Source: an uncultured Gammaproteobacteria bacterium
GTDB taxonomy: Bacteria; Pseudomonadota; Gammaproteobacteria; Pseudomonadales; Pseudohongiellaceae
NCBI GenBank assembly: GCA_903862645.1
Contig: CAIOZF010000128.1
Location: 1 to 64,000, forward strand
Length of the DNA: 64,000 nt
Direction: 5' to 3'
The notes below the pieces were generated by a model that saw nothing but the letters and a program-made list of their open reading frames with translations, was not told the DNA's origin and ran no database searches. Position 1 is the stretch's first letter. Every line of letters starts with the position of its first letter. Shown here piece after piece: positions 1 through 9,609 of the stretch. The translations under genes were made by a program, and so were the position numbers.

Positions 1-1067
1 ACATCGAAGGGCACGCCAATGTCTGCCATCAAGCTGCGAGATGTTCGGCGAAGGTCATGGACTGTGAATGCCTCGAGGCCGTGTTTTAACTCATGCAGTG
101 CGCGCAAAGTTGTATCAGGGGATACGTGCGCAAAACGTTTTTGTTTGCTTTCCCTTCGTGCGGGGAAAACATAGTCGCTACCGCACGCTCTTACTTTCAG
201 CTCTTGCAGCCATTCAACCACTAGGGGCGACAACGCCAGTTCGCGTGATTCACCAGTCTTCACGCGTGTCCCTGGTATGCGCCATTTATTGCTTGAGAAA
301 TCAAACTCGTCCCAAGTGGCCCCGAACAGTTCCATTTTGCGACAGGCCAATGCCAGCAATAACATTACAGCCAATTCGTTATCCCGGCCGAATTTGGTAC
401 CTGCTTCTTTTATTGCAATTAAAAGCTTGGTTATCTCTGAGGTGCTTAGCGCGCGTGTTCGAGATTTCTCTTGCCCACCAGCATGCTCAAGCCTAATGCG
501 CTCTGCAGGATTACGGTCCACCATGCCCAGTGATTCGCCGTACGCAAACATGGCTTTTAAATATCGCAGTACATCATTTGCAATTGTGGGGCGTCCGCTG
601 GCGTTGATCTTTGCTAGTAGCCGCGTAATCTCAGCAGTGGTAATGACCTTGGTGTCGCTTTTACCTAAGGTTGGCAGTATGTCTCTTCTGAAGACCCGTT
701 CGGTGACCTCTGGATGCTTATGCCGCCTGCGCACGGTGTTGTTCAGCCAAAGATTGGCCAGCTGCCCAATGTTAGCGACTAATTTAGATTCGGCTTTCTT
801 CTGCTGTTTAACGGCAGCCACATCAATGACCTGGTGCACGTCTACTCGCTTTGCTGCAGCAATCTTGCGGGCCTCGGCCAATGAAAGGTCGGGGTATCTT
901 CCTAGTGTGAGCTCTTTCGACTTGCCAGCCATTCGGTAGCGAAGCGTCCAGCTAGCAGCGCCTTGTGCAGAAAGGGTGAAGGTCAGGCCCCCGCCATCGC
1001 TCTTGCCAGCGACACGCTTACCTTCACGCAGCCATGCTCTGAGTTGTATATCTGAGAGTTTGCCCAT
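1..1067 (-). CDS. Tyrosine recombinase / island integrase (3' end beyond window)
   Basis: The frame is open from an ATG at 1067 to the left edge (355 codons, no stop), so the C-terminus is missing. It begins MGKLSDIQLRAWLREGKR and continues into an arm-binding DUF4102-like domain (DGGGLTFTLSAQG, SWTLRYRMAGKSKELTLG, then YPDLSLAEARKIA). This is the N-terminal architecture of P4-type integrases. Further on are a SAM-like core-binding stretch and the start of the catalytic domain; HDLRRT near codon 337 matches the H-x-x-R box. The nucleophilic tyrosine should lie just outside the window. The gene sits immediately beyond the 3' end of yicC, a known attachment locus. Family assignment is firm; whether the element is intact cannot be seen. 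Confidence 0.92.
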   Translation of the reverse strand, partial: MGKLSDIQLRAWLREGKRVAGKSDGGGLTFTLSAQGAASWTLRYRMAGKSKELTLGRYPDLSLAEARKIAAAKRVDVHQVIDVAAVKQQKKAESKLVANIGQLANLWLNNTVRRRHKHPEVTERVFRRDILPTLGKSDTKVITTAEITRLLAKINASGRPTIANDVLRYLKAMFAYGESLGMVDRNPAERIRLEHAGGQEKSRTRALSTSEITKLLIAIKEAGTKFGRDNELAVMLLLALACRKMELFGATWDEFDFSSNKWRIPGTRVKTGESRELALSPLVVEWLQELKVRACGSDYVFPARRESKQKRFAHVSPDTTLRALHELKHGLEAFTVHDLRRTSRSLMADIGVPFD

Positions 1068-1190
1068 TTTGCGCCTTGTGTAGCTGGGAATGATTTCCAT
1101 GCTAGGCGAGCGTTCTAGCAACAAAGCTACGCATCTAGCTACACAGATACTACCGGACTGAGGTGGACGTCGTCAATCGGAGTGGTAATA

Positions 1191-1230
1191 TAACTTTATG
1201 ATATATATAACTTTACATCCATGTAAGGTT
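1191..1230. repeat. Short direct and inverted repeats at the island/yicC junction
   Basis: The AT-rich spacer between the integrase and yicC has two direct copies of TAACTTTA (1191-1198 and 1208-1215). It also has an imperfect inverted repeat, AACTTTACAT (1209-1218) against ATGTAAGGTT (1221-1230), with one mismatch in 10 and a 2-bp centre. Such repeats could be integrase arm or core sites or an operator for the integrase promoter; which one is inference. The rest of 1068-1253 shows no gene. Confidence 0.45.
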
Positions 1231-1253
1231 ACAACATGAGACTGCAAAAAACG

Positions 1254-2120
1254 CTACTCAATATTCTGAATCTGCTCCCGCATCTGCTCGATCAGCACCT
1301 TCAGGTCCACCGCATTCAGCGTCGTCTCCGCTACGATGGACTTGGAAGACAGCGTGTTGGCCTCGCGGTTGAGTTCCTGCATCAGGAAATCGAGGCGGCG
1401 GCCTGAGGGTTCGTCCAGACGCAGGACGCGCTCCACTTCGTTGAGGTGAGTCTCCAGGCGGTCCAGCTCTTCGTCGATGTCGCACTTCTGCGCGTAGACC
1501 ACGATCTCCTGTTCGAGGCGGGCCGGGTCGAGTTCGATCTTCAGGTCGGCGAGCCGCTCACGCAGCACCTGCTGCTGCCGGGCGAGGATCTCCGGCATGC
1601 GTACCCGCACGGTGTTGACGATCTCGCGCACGGCGTCGATGCGCTTGCTGATGAATCCCAACAACTCCTGGCCTTCGCGCCGGCGGGTGTGGATCAGGTC
1701 GGTGAGGGTTTCGTGGAAGAGGGCCAGAGCCTTCTCCTCCAGGTCTTCGGGCACGGCTGCGGATTCGCGCAGCACGCCGGGCCACTTGAGGATTTCCATA
1801 ACGGTGAGCGCGGGGCCACCACCGGTCAGGGACAGGATCTGCCCGCTGGCGTCATTAAGCCGGACCACGGCTTCTTCATCGATCTGCAGAGCGTTGTGGC
1901 CTTTGTCGTCGCATTCCAGCCGCAGCTGGCAGTCGACTTTGCCACGGGAGATATGTTTGCGTAGCGCGTCGCGGATGACGGGCTCCAGGCCGCGCAGGGC
2001 ATCGGGGAAGCGAAAGCCCGGCTCCAGATAGCGGTGGTTGACGGAGCGGATTTCCCAGACCAGAACTCCACGGCCACAGTTGGTTTGCTTGCGTGCGAAC
2101 GCGGTCATGCTTAACAACAT
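1254..2120 (-). CDS. yicC: YicC/YloC family endoribonuclease
   Basis: The 288-residue product starts MLLSMTAFARKQ, matching the conserved N-terminus of YicC. An ATG 45 bases upstream was rejected because it precedes the family start and lacks a ribosome site; the chosen start has AGGGAAAGG about 8 bases upstream. The family is an endoribonuclease linked in enterics to small-RNA decay. The C-terminal block (GRRLDFLMQELNREANTLSSKS) is intact, so an element inserted downstream has preserved or reconstituted the reading frame. It faces away from rph, its usual neighbour in gammaproteobacteria. Confidence 0.95.
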   Translation of the reverse strand: MLLSMTAFARKQTNCGRGVLVWEIRSVNHRYLEPGFRFPDALRGLEPVIRDALRKHISRGKVDCQLRLECDDKGHNALQIDEEAVVRLNDASGQILSLTGGGPALTVMEILKWPGVLRESAAVPEDLEEKALALFHETLTDLIHTRRREGQELLGFISKRIDAVREIVNTVRVRMPEILARQQQVLRERLADLKIELDPARLEQEIVVYAQKCDIDEELDRLETHLNEVERVLRLDEPSGRRLDFLMQELNREANTLSSKSIVAETTLNAVDLKVLIEQMREQIQNIE

Positions 2121-2265
2121 AGAGCAACCTTTCCCTAGACCTGCGATTTGTGTGGCTTTTAACATTGGCCCGTATGTTACCCCAATATCCGGTCACTGAC
2201 TCGCCATCCCCAGCCATATCAAGGATAATCGCGCCTCAATTCAAACGACGTTTTTGCGAGGCAGT

Positions 2266-2994
2266 ATGCAAGCCCAGATCAGACCAAGTCAGCGCCAGCC
2301 CGATCAGCTACGCGACATCCGTATTACCCGCCGCTATACCAAACATGCCGAAGGCTCTGTCCTTGTCGAATTCGGTGACACCAAGGTGATCTGCACCGCC
2401 AGCGTGGAGGAATCGGTTCCACGCTTTCTGAAAGGCAGTGGCACCGGCTGGGTTACGGCCGAGTACGGCATGCTGCCGCGCTCTACCGGTTCGCGCATGG
2501 ATCGTGAAGCGGTCAGTGGCAGGCAGGGCGGTCGCACGCTGGAAATTTCACGTCTGATCGGCCGTTCACTGCGCGCGGCGATGGACATGAAACTGCTGGG
2601 CGAGAACACCATCAAGATCGACTGTGATGTCATTCAGGCTGACGGTGGCACGCGCACTGCGTCCATTACCGGCGGCTGCGTCGCGCTGCATGACGCCATC
2701 ACTTTTCTGCTCAAGAGCGGCAAGCTCAAGAAGAACCCCATGAAGCAACTGATTGCTTCCGTGTCTGTGGGAATCTACAAGGGCGTGCCGGTGCTCGATC
2801 TGGATTATGCCGAGGATTCCAACGCCGAGACTGACATGAACGTGGTGATGACCGAGCGACTGCGTTTCATTGAGTTGCAGGGCACGGGTGAAGAGAATGA
2901 CTTCGACACCGCCGAGCTGCAGGCGATGATCGCTCTGGCTGAAAAGGGCATAGCCGAGTTGCTGATCAAGCAGCGCGAAGCATTGGGTCTGTAA
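2266..2994 (+). CDS. rph: Ribonuclease PH
   Basis: The 242-residue product removes 3' nucleotides after the CCA end of tRNA precursors using phosphate. It is highly similar to enterobacterial RNase PH throughout: [17 protein letters not shown] near the start, [51 protein letters not shown], and DMNVVMTE near the end. The ATG at 2266 has GCGAGG just upstream and is preferred to an in-frame TTG at 2254. It is followed by pyrE on the same strand 48 bases away, the conserved rph-pyrE pairing. Confidence 0.97.
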   Translation: MQAQIRPSQRQPDQLRDIRITRRYTKHAEGSVLVEFGDTKVICTASVEESVPRFLKGSGTGWVTAEYGMLPRSTGSRMDREAVSGRQGGRTLEISRLIGRSLRAAMDMKLLGENTIKIDCDVIQADGGTRTASITGGCVALHDAITFLLKSGKLKKNPMKQLIASVSVGIYKGVPVLDLDYAEDSNAETDMNVVMTERLRFIELQGTGEENDFDTAELQAMIALAEKGIAELLIKQREALGL

Positions 2995-3010
2995 AACGAT
3001 TCAGCGTTTT
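2993..3010 (+). promoter_or_regulatory. Possible attenuator hairpin between rph and pyrE
   Basis: AAAACG (2993-2998) and CGTTTT (3005-3010) can pair around a 6-base loop, followed by one more T. The stem overlaps the rph stop codon. In E. coli a terminator in this interval couples pyrE expression to UTP level. Here the stem has only two G-C pairs, so it is weak; the assignment rests mainly on position. Confidence 0.3.
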
Positions 3011-3042
3011 TCAAACGTTAAACAACAGGAAGAGGTGTGGCC

Positions 3043-3690
3043 ATGCAGGATTTCCAGAAAGCGTTTATCGAGTTTGTCATTCGCCACGAGATTCTGCGCT
3101 TCGGCAGTTTTACGCTGAAGTCGGGCCGCACCAGCCCCTATTTCTTCAATGCCGGGCTGTTCAATACCGGCGAGGCTCTGTCCTTCATCGGCAACAGCTA
3201 TGCGGCTGCCATCGCACAATCCGGAGTCGACTACGATTTACTGTTCGGCCCGGCCTACAAGGGTATTCCACTGGTGTCTGTTACCGTGGCCGCGCTGGCT
3301 CAACAGCAAGGGATCAACAAACCCTACTGCTTCAACCGCAAAGAGGCCAAGGACCATGGTGAGGGCGGGCTGACGGTCGGCGCGCCGTTACAGGGCAGGG
3401 TGCTGATCGTCGATGATGTGATCACGGCGGGCACCGCTATACGCGAGGTGATGGAACTGCTGCAGCGCACGGGCGCTACTCCGGCCGGGATTGTGGTGGC
3501 ATTGGATCGCCAGGAGCGTGGCACCGGCAAACTGTCGGCGATTCAGGAAATCCGGGAACATTACGGTATTCCAGTGATCAGCATCATTGCGCTTGACCAG
3601 ATTATTGCTTATCTCGGGCGGCAGGCTGATCCCACGCTGGCCGGGCATCTGGCGGATGTGCAGCGCTATCGGGATCAGTACGGCGTGTAA
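3043..3690 (+). CDS. pyrE: Orotate phosphoribosyltransferase
   Basis: The 215-residue product converts orotate and PRPP to OMP in pyrimidine synthesis. It has [18 protein letters not shown] near the N-terminus, [12 protein letters not shown], the [14 protein letters not shown] loop, and the PRPP-binding signature [13 protein letters not shown]. Length matches the enteric enzyme (213). The ATG at 3043 has AGGAAGAGG about 7 bases upstream and fits better than the GTG at 3037. Cotranscription with rph is likely. Confidence 0.97.
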   Translation: MQDFQKAFIEFVIRHEILRFGSFTLKSGRTSPYFFNAGLFNTGEALSFIGNSYAAAIAQSGVDYDLLFGPAYKGIPLVSVTVAALAQQQGINKPYCFNRKEAKDHGEGGLTVGAPLQGRVLIVDDVITAGTAIREVMELLQRTGATPAGIVVALDRQERGTGKLSAIQEIREHYGIPVISIIALDQIIAYLGRQADPTLAGHLADVQRYRDQYGV

Positions 3691-3704
3691 GATTCCGCTC
3701 GCAC

Positions 3705-4304
3705 TTACACAAACGGCGCCAGCATGTCTTTGGACAGATATTGCCACTGCTCTTCCCACTGCGTGGTGGGAAGTTTCTTGAACTCACTGCGCACGAACTG
3801 CATCAGCCGACCTTCGGCACTCGCCATCAGCAGATTCGCCATGATGGTAGGCGAGATCGCCGTCTTCAGATTCTCCCTGATCTGCGCTTCGCGGAGGATT
3901 TGCTTGATCTGCGCTTCCAGCCGGTCAAACAGCTGGCTGATGCGCAGCCGCAATCTCTCTGTTTCGCCCTGCAGAGCATCGCCAGTCATGAGGCGCGTCA
4001 TGCCAGGGTTCTTCTCCGCAAACGTCAGCAGCAGCGTCAGGATCTTCTCACAGCGGCGTGCGGCGGAAGGTTCGTCCTCCAGAATCCGGGTGATGCGGGT
4101 GAACAGCGTCTCTTCGATGAAGACGATGAGGCCCTCGAACATTTTGGCTTTGCTGGGGAAGTGCCGGTAGAGAGCCGCTTCCGAAACGCCAACTTCTCTG
4201 GCCAGCGCGGCAGTGGTGATCCGTTCGCCCGGGCCGGACTCCAGCATGCGGGCGATGGATTGCAGAATTTGTTCCTTGCGAGATGACCGTGTTTCTGAGG
4301 ACAT
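3705..4304 (-). CDS. slmA: Nucleoid occlusion factor SlmA (TetR family)
   Basis: The 199-residue protein has a TetR-type N-terminal helix-turn-helix ([24 protein letters not shown]) and SlmA-specific C-terminal segments: [18 protein letters not shown] and the closing [16 protein letters not shown]. SlmA binds chromosomal sites and blocks FtsZ assembly over unsegregated DNA. It is convergent with pyrE (14-base gap). In E. coli slmA lies between dut and pyrE; here its upstream neighbour is argB and dut is absent. Confidence 0.94.
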   Translation of the reverse strand: MSSETRSSRKEQILQSIARMLESGPGERITTAALAREVGVSEAALYRHFPSKAKMFEGLIVFIEETLFTRITRILEDEPSAARRCEKILTLLLTFAEKNPGMTRLMTGDALQGETERLRLRISQLFDRLEAQIKQILREAQIRENLKTAISPTIMANLLMASAEGRLMQFVRSEFKKLPTTQWEEQWQYLSKDMLAPFV

Positions 4305-4351
4305 GATGGCGCTGAGTGTTCCTGAATCGATATTGCGTGAAATGACCGACC

Positions 4352-5326
<975 letters not shown>

Positions 5327-5376
5327 TCATCCGCCCAGTTCTCCGGCGGGACTAGAGTCTCTCGGTCCTCGGGTTA

Positions 5377-6789
5377 TCAGAAGTCGAATTCCAGCATGCT
5401 GTCGACCTGCCTTAGAAGCTCACGGAACATCATCTGGATGCTCAGCAGGGATTTGTGGCTGGTCGCCTCGAAGCGCAACAACAGCGCGGGGGTCGTGTTG
5501 GACGCCCGGATCAACCCCCACCCGTCCGCAAAATCGACGCGGATACCATCAAGGATGCTGACAGTTCCATGAGGAAAGCTGGCCAGCTTCTTGATCTTCT
5601 CCATGAGTTGAAACTTGTGTTCATCGCTGACCGCGATGCGCAGTTCGGGGGTGACTACGCTGCGGGGCAGCGCCCGCAACAGCGCTTCGGCGCTCTGTTC
5701 CTGACGGCTCAGCAACTCCAGAAAACGCGCAGCGACATAGAAGCCATCGTCATACCCATACCAGCGATCCTTGATGAAGACGTGCGCTGAAAACTCGGCT
5801 CCGACTACGGCACCGGTTTCCTGCATCTTCTGCTTCATGAAAGAGTGACCACTGCGGCTCATCACAGGCTGGCCGCCGCAATCCCGAATCAGCTTTGAGA
5901 GCAAGATACTGCACTTGACGTCGAAGACCACATTCGGATTGTCGTAGCGCGGCACGATGTCCTTGATCAGAAGCATCAACAGCCAATCGGTGTCTATGAC
6001 GTGGCCGGCATTGGTCACCAGAACCACCCTGTCACCGTCGCCGTCCAGGGCAATGCCAAGATCTGCGCCATGGGAGCGAACCTCCCGAACGAGATCCTGG
6101 GTATTGTCTGCCACAGTCGGGTCGGGATGATGGTTGGGGAAGCAGCCATGCATCTCGCAGTACAGGGGAATGACGTCACAGCCCAGCGCTTTGAACAATT
6201 CCGGCGCGATCACTCCGGGGACGGCATTGGCGCAATCGATTACGACCTTCAGTTTGCGTTGCAGACAGATGTCCTGACACAAGCGACTGATATAGGCGCT
6301 CTTGAAATCCATGCGCGAGAGTGAGCCCTGTCCCTGGATAAAGTTGCCAGTTTCTGCACGTTCGCGAATCTGCTGAATTTGTTCCGGGGTCAGGCAGGTG
6401 CGCTGGCGGATAATCTTGATGCCGTTGTAGTCCGGTGGGTTGTGGCTTGCCGTCAGCATCAGTCCGGAGCGCCATTCCGAGGTGTGTGCAGCGAAATAAA
6501 GTAGTGGTGTTGGAATGGTACCGAGGTCGATCACGTTGAGCCCAGTGGACAGTATTCCCTGCAGCAATGCCTCTCGAAGACTGGGACTGGACAACCGCCC
6601 ATCGGCTCCGAACAGAACAGTGTGTTCTCCGGCCTCCAGGGCCAGGCTTGCCATTGCCCTGCCGATAATTTCGATATTGGTGCTGTTGAGGGTGTCTCCG
6701 GCTATACCGCGAATGTCATAAGCTCTGAAAATCGTAGAAGGGACGGCCGGGGTCGATGTAGCTATTTCTATGCTGCGAAGCGGGCTCAT
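5377..6789 (-). CDS. algC: Phosphomannomutase/phosphoglucomutase (AlgC type)
   Basis: The 470-residue alpha-D-phosphohexomutase has all expected sites: FRAYDIRGI near the N-terminus, the phosphoserine loop LTASHNPPDYNGIK, metal-binding ALDGDGDRVV, and a C-terminal substrate loop (GWGLIRASNTTP). AlgC supplies mannose-1-P and glucose-1-P for LPS core and exopolysaccharide, which suits the LPS genes later in the window. The start is 5 bases after the coaBC stop, so the two are probably cotranscribed. In Pseudomonas dut sits between them. Confidence 0.94.
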   Translation of the reverse strand: MSPLRSIEIATSTPAVPSTIFRAYDIRGIAGDTLNSTNIEIIGRAMASLALEAGEHTVLFGADGRLSSPSLREALLQGILSTGLNVIDLGTIPTPLLYFAAHTSEWRSGLMLTASHNPPDYNGIKIIRQRTCLTPEQIQQIRERAETGNFIQGQGSLSRMDFKSAYISRLCQDICLQRKLKVVIDCANAVPGVIAPELFKALGCDVIPLYCEMHGCFPNHHPDPTVADNTQDLVREVRSHGADLGIALDGDGDRVVLVTNAGHVIDTDWLLMLLIKDIVPRYDNPNVVFDVKCSILLSKLIRDCGGQPVMSRSGHSFMKQKMQETGAVVGAEFSAHVFIKDRWYGYDDGFYVAARFLELLSRQEQSAEALLRALPRSVVTPELRIAVSDEHKFQLMEKIKKLASFPHGTVSILDGIRVDFADGWGLIRASNTTPALLLRFEATSHKSLLSIQMMFRELLRQVDSMLEFDF

Positions 6790-6794
6790 AGTGC

Positions 6795-7994
6795 TTATTT
6801 GCCCTCCGCAACATCGAAGCGCTGCCGTATCAGTTCTAGCATTTTCCTCGCTACCACCTGCTTACTGGCAGGGCCAAAGACCTCTCGTCCCTGCGAGAAT
6901 AGCGCTGTCGCCGTGATGCTATCGCTGCCGAGGGTGTCCCGGGCGTCGTTGGCAAAGAGAAGATCCAGTTTCTTGCGCCGAAGTTTTTCCAGGCCGTAGT
7001 CTTCGACACTCTCCGTTTCTGCAGCGAACCCTACTGTAAACGGGCGCTTGCTCAAGTTGGCGATGGTGCTGATGATGTCGGGGTTTTTAATCAGGGTCAG
7101 TTGCATGGTGTCGGCCGACTTCTTGATCTTCTGATCGGCGACATGCTCTGGGCGGTAGTCTGCGACGGCCGCGACTCCAATGAAAATATCGCATTGCTCG
7201 ATGTCCTGCAGACTCGCGGCCAGCATGTCGTCGGCGCTGATGACGTCAATACGCCGAACCCGTTCGGGTGTCCGCAGGGCGACCGCTCCACTGATCAGGG
7301 TAACCTGCGCACCTGCATTGGCTGCTTCGCTGGCCAGTGCGTAGGCCATCTTGCCGGAGCTGCGGTTGCTGATAAACCGCACAGGGTCGATTGCCTCCTG
7401 GGTCGGACCTGCCGTGATAGTGATATGCAGTCCCGCGAGGATGTCGCTCTCAAAAGTGGCGGCACTGAGCTCGAGCAACTCTTGCGGTTCAAGCATGCGT
7501 CCCAGGCCGACATCGCCACAGGCTTGTGCTCCGGCGGCCGGACCGAAGATCGCGATGCCGCGTGCTCGCAGAGTATCAAGATTGGTTTGAGTGGCCTGGT
7601 TGCTCCACATTGCCTGGTTCATCGCAGGAGCAATGGCCACCGGGGCCTTGCTGGCCAGAATAAGAGTGCTCAGGATATCGCCAGCCTGCCCGGCAACAAG
7701 TCTGGCCATAAAGTTGGCACTGGCAGGGGCAACGAGAATCAGGTCGGGCCAGCGGGCCAGCTCGATATGCCCCATGCCAGCCTCAGCATCGGCGTCCAGC
7801 AGGTCGGTATGAACACGATTGCCAGAGAGCGCCTGCAGAGTGAGCGGGGTGATGAATTCGGTGGCGGCCTGAGTCATGACGACGCGCACTTCGGCGCCCG
7901 CTTTGACCAGCAGCCGTGTCAGCTCGGCGCTCTTGTAGGCGGCGATACCCCCGGTGATGCCTAACAATACACGGCGCGTGCTGAGACTATTCAT
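6795..7994 (-). CDS. coaBC: Bifunctional phosphopantothenoylcysteine decarboxylase/synthetase
   Basis: The 399-residue protein carries out two steps of coenzyme A synthesis. The N-terminal flavoprotein (CoaC) has [13 protein letters not shown], the active-site His in [18 protein letters not shown], and the catalytic Cys in [11 protein letters not shown]. The C-terminal CoaB domain has [25 protein letters not shown]-like sequence and KIKKSADTM. It is divergent from radC. The 167-base spacer carries no other gene. Confidence 0.96.
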   Translation of the reverse strand: [399 protein letters not shown]

Positions 7995-8161
7995 GTTAGA
8001 GCCGACCTGCTCTGGTCCATCTGTCAGGGAAAGATAAGGCTGGAAAGACTAACAGCATGCCCTCATGGTTTCAAATTCGCCCGGTTTGCTGCTGTCCAGA
8101 CAGCGAGTTTGCAATTCTTTGCTATTATCAAATCAATACTGTGCGCAGCCAGGGAGGCATC

Positions 8162-8836
8162 ATGGGCATCAAGGATTGGCCGGAAAATGAACGGCCACGT
8201 GAAAAACTGTTGGGCTCCGGAGCTGCCGCACTCTCCGACGCAGAGCTGCTGGCGATATTCCTGCGCTCTGGAATCAAGGGCAAGACGGTGCTGGACGTCG
8301 CCCGGGATCTGTTGGTGCGCTTCGGAAGTCTGACGGGTATCCTTGCCGCCAGTGCAGAGGAGTTCTGTCTGCAGGATGGTCTCGGGCCGGCCAAATATGT
8401 GCAACTGCAGGCCATGCAGGAATTGTCACAGCGGCATCTGCGTGAACAGCTCGAAGGCCGGGATGTAATGACCAGCTCGGAGCTGACCCGTCAGTATCTG
8501 CGGGCCCGCCTAGGCAAGTACGAGCATGAGGTGTTTGCCTGTCTGTACTTGGACAATCAGCATCGAGTGGTGACGCTGGAGGAGTTGTTTTCAGGCACAA
8601 TTGACGGGGCGGCTGTGTACCCGCGCGAAGTAGTTAAGCGTTGCTTGCACAACAATGCCGCTGCAGTGATCTTTGCGCACAATCATCCGTCCGGCATTGC
8701 CGAGCCGAGTCAGGCAGACGTTTCCATTACCCAGCGTCTGAAGTCAGCTCTAAGTACCATAGATGTCAGGGTGTTGGATCATATTCTTGTAGGCGGTAAA
8801 GATGTCGTGTCCTTTGCGGAGAGGGGGCTGATATAG
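8162..8836 (+). CDS. radC: RadC family JAB/MPN domain protein
   Basis: The 224-residue protein starts [17 protein letters not shown], the usual RadC N-terminus, with GGGAGG a few bases upstream. A longer frame beginning at 8057 was rejected because its first 35 residues have no family counterpart. A helix-hairpin-helix region ([27 protein letters not shown]) precedes the JAB metalloprotease-like domain with the zinc motif HNHPSG near residue 175. The cellular role of RadC is unsettled. Location between coaBC and rpmB is conserved. Confidence 0.93.
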   Translation: MGIKDWPENERPREKLLGSGAAALSDAELLAIFLRSGIKGKTVLDVARDLLVRFGSLTGILAASAEEFCLQDGLGPAKYVQLQAMQELSQRHLREQLEGRDVMTSSELTRQYLRARLGKYEHEVFACLYLDNQHRVVTLEELFSGTIDGAAVYPREVVKRCLHNNAAAVIFAHNHPSGIAEPSQADVSITQRLKSALSTIDVRVLDHILVGGKDVVSFAERGLI

Positions 8837-8865
8837 GCTCTGTGCAGGCGCGTACAGCTTTTGTG

Positions 8866-8894
8866 TTGCTATTGACAGGCCGTTTTGGTATAAA
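8866..8894 (+). promoter_or_regulatory. Probable sigma-70 promoter of rpmB-rpmG
   Basis: TTGCTA (8866-8871) and TATAAA (8889-8894) are separated by exactly 17 bases, about 100 bases before the rpmB start. A consensus TTGACA at 8872-8877 is only 11 bases from TATAAA and has no matching -10, so it is less likely to be the -35. The leader is long for a ribosomal protein gene and could hold translational control. Confidence 0.55.
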
Positions 8895-8992
8895 ACGCAG
8901 CTCTTTTTTTGGCAAGTTGGCAGCAAGACTCCGCTGGGCGTCACGCATAAGGCTTGCCGCCGATCATTCGGGTTATGTAACGAGGCAAGGCA

Positions 8993-9229
8993 ATGGCAAA
9001 CGTATGTATAGTAACCGGTAAAAAACCGCTTACAGGCAACAATATTTCTCACGCGAACAACAAAACCAAGCGCCGCTTTTCTCCCAACATCCATACGCAT
9101 CGCTTTTGGGTGGAGTCTGAAAATCGCTTTGTGAAACTTAAACTTTCCACAAAGGGCATGCGCATAATCGACAAGAATGGCATTGATGCCGTCCTGTCGG
9201 ACATTCGCGCCAACGGCGTAAAAATCTAA
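8993..9229 (+). CDS. rpmB: 50S ribosomal protein L28
   Basis: The 78-residue basic protein has the L28 signature: [14 protein letters not shown] at the N-terminus, [16 protein letters not shown] in the middle, and [15 protein letters not shown]. Length matches bacterial L28. A ribosome site (AGGCAAGG) lies just before the ATG. It is followed by rpmG, the conserved rpmB-rpmG operon, which ends at a strong terminator. Confidence 0.98.
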   Translation: MANVCIVTGKKPLTGNNISHANNKTKRRFSPNIHTHRFWVESENRFVKLKLSTKGMRIIDKNGIDAVLSDIRANGVKI

Positions 9230-9273
9230 ATTTAAGACCCAAACCGGTATTCGGAATCAGGTGGTGAGCAGCA

Positions 9274-9429
9274 ATGCGCGATTTAATCAAACTGGTGTCT
9301 ACAGCCAACACTGGACATTTCTACACAACAGACAAGAACAAGCGCACGATGCCGGACAAGATGGAGATCAAGAAGTATGATCCCGTGGTCCGCAAACACG
9401 TGATCTATAAAGAAGCCAAGATCAAGTAA
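9274..9429 (+). CDS. rpmG: 50S ribosomal protein L33
   Basis: This 51-residue gene reads [17 protein letters not shown], then [20 protein letters not shown], and closes with [10 protein letters not shown]. It is the zinc-independent form of L33 because it has no cysteines. GGTGGTGAG about 6-14 bases upstream includes a ribosome-binding site. It is 44 bases after rpmB and precedes a terminator. Confidence 0.97.
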   Translation: MRDLIKLVSTANTGHFYTTDKNKRTMPDKMEIKKYDPVVRKHVIYKEAKIK

Positions 9430-9544
9430 GATCTGCGGTTCCCTTTGTGGAGCCGAGGAATCTGAAGTACATCTGAAGTGACTCTGGTTTTTGCAGCTAA
9501 CTTGATTTGCAAATTTCCTGAATAGACCGCCCGCCTTGCCTAAG

Positions 9545-9583
9545 CGCCGGGGCTCTGATAACAGAGCCCCGGCGTTTGCTTTT
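9545..9583 (+). terminator. Rho-independent terminator after rpmB-rpmG
   Basis: A perfect 13-bp stem pairs CGCCGGGGCTCTG (9545-9557) with CAGAGCCCCGGCG (9562-9574) around an ATAA loop. It is followed by a T-rich tail (TTTGCTTTT). It lies about 115 bases after rpmG and before the opposing transposase gene. Confidence 0.9.
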
Positions 9584-9609
9584 ACGGAAGAATCACATCC
9601 CTGCCTGAC

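Noticed and set aside
1068-1253. A tRNA gene as the island attachment site
   Set aside because: No cloverleaf or T-loop sequence is present; the neighbouring chromosomal gene is yicC, itself a known target.
8872-8877. TTGACA as the -35 box of rpmB
   Set aside because: It is only 11 bases from TATAAA, and no -10-like hexamer lies 16-18 bases downstream; TTGCTA at 8866 has the correct 17-base spacing.
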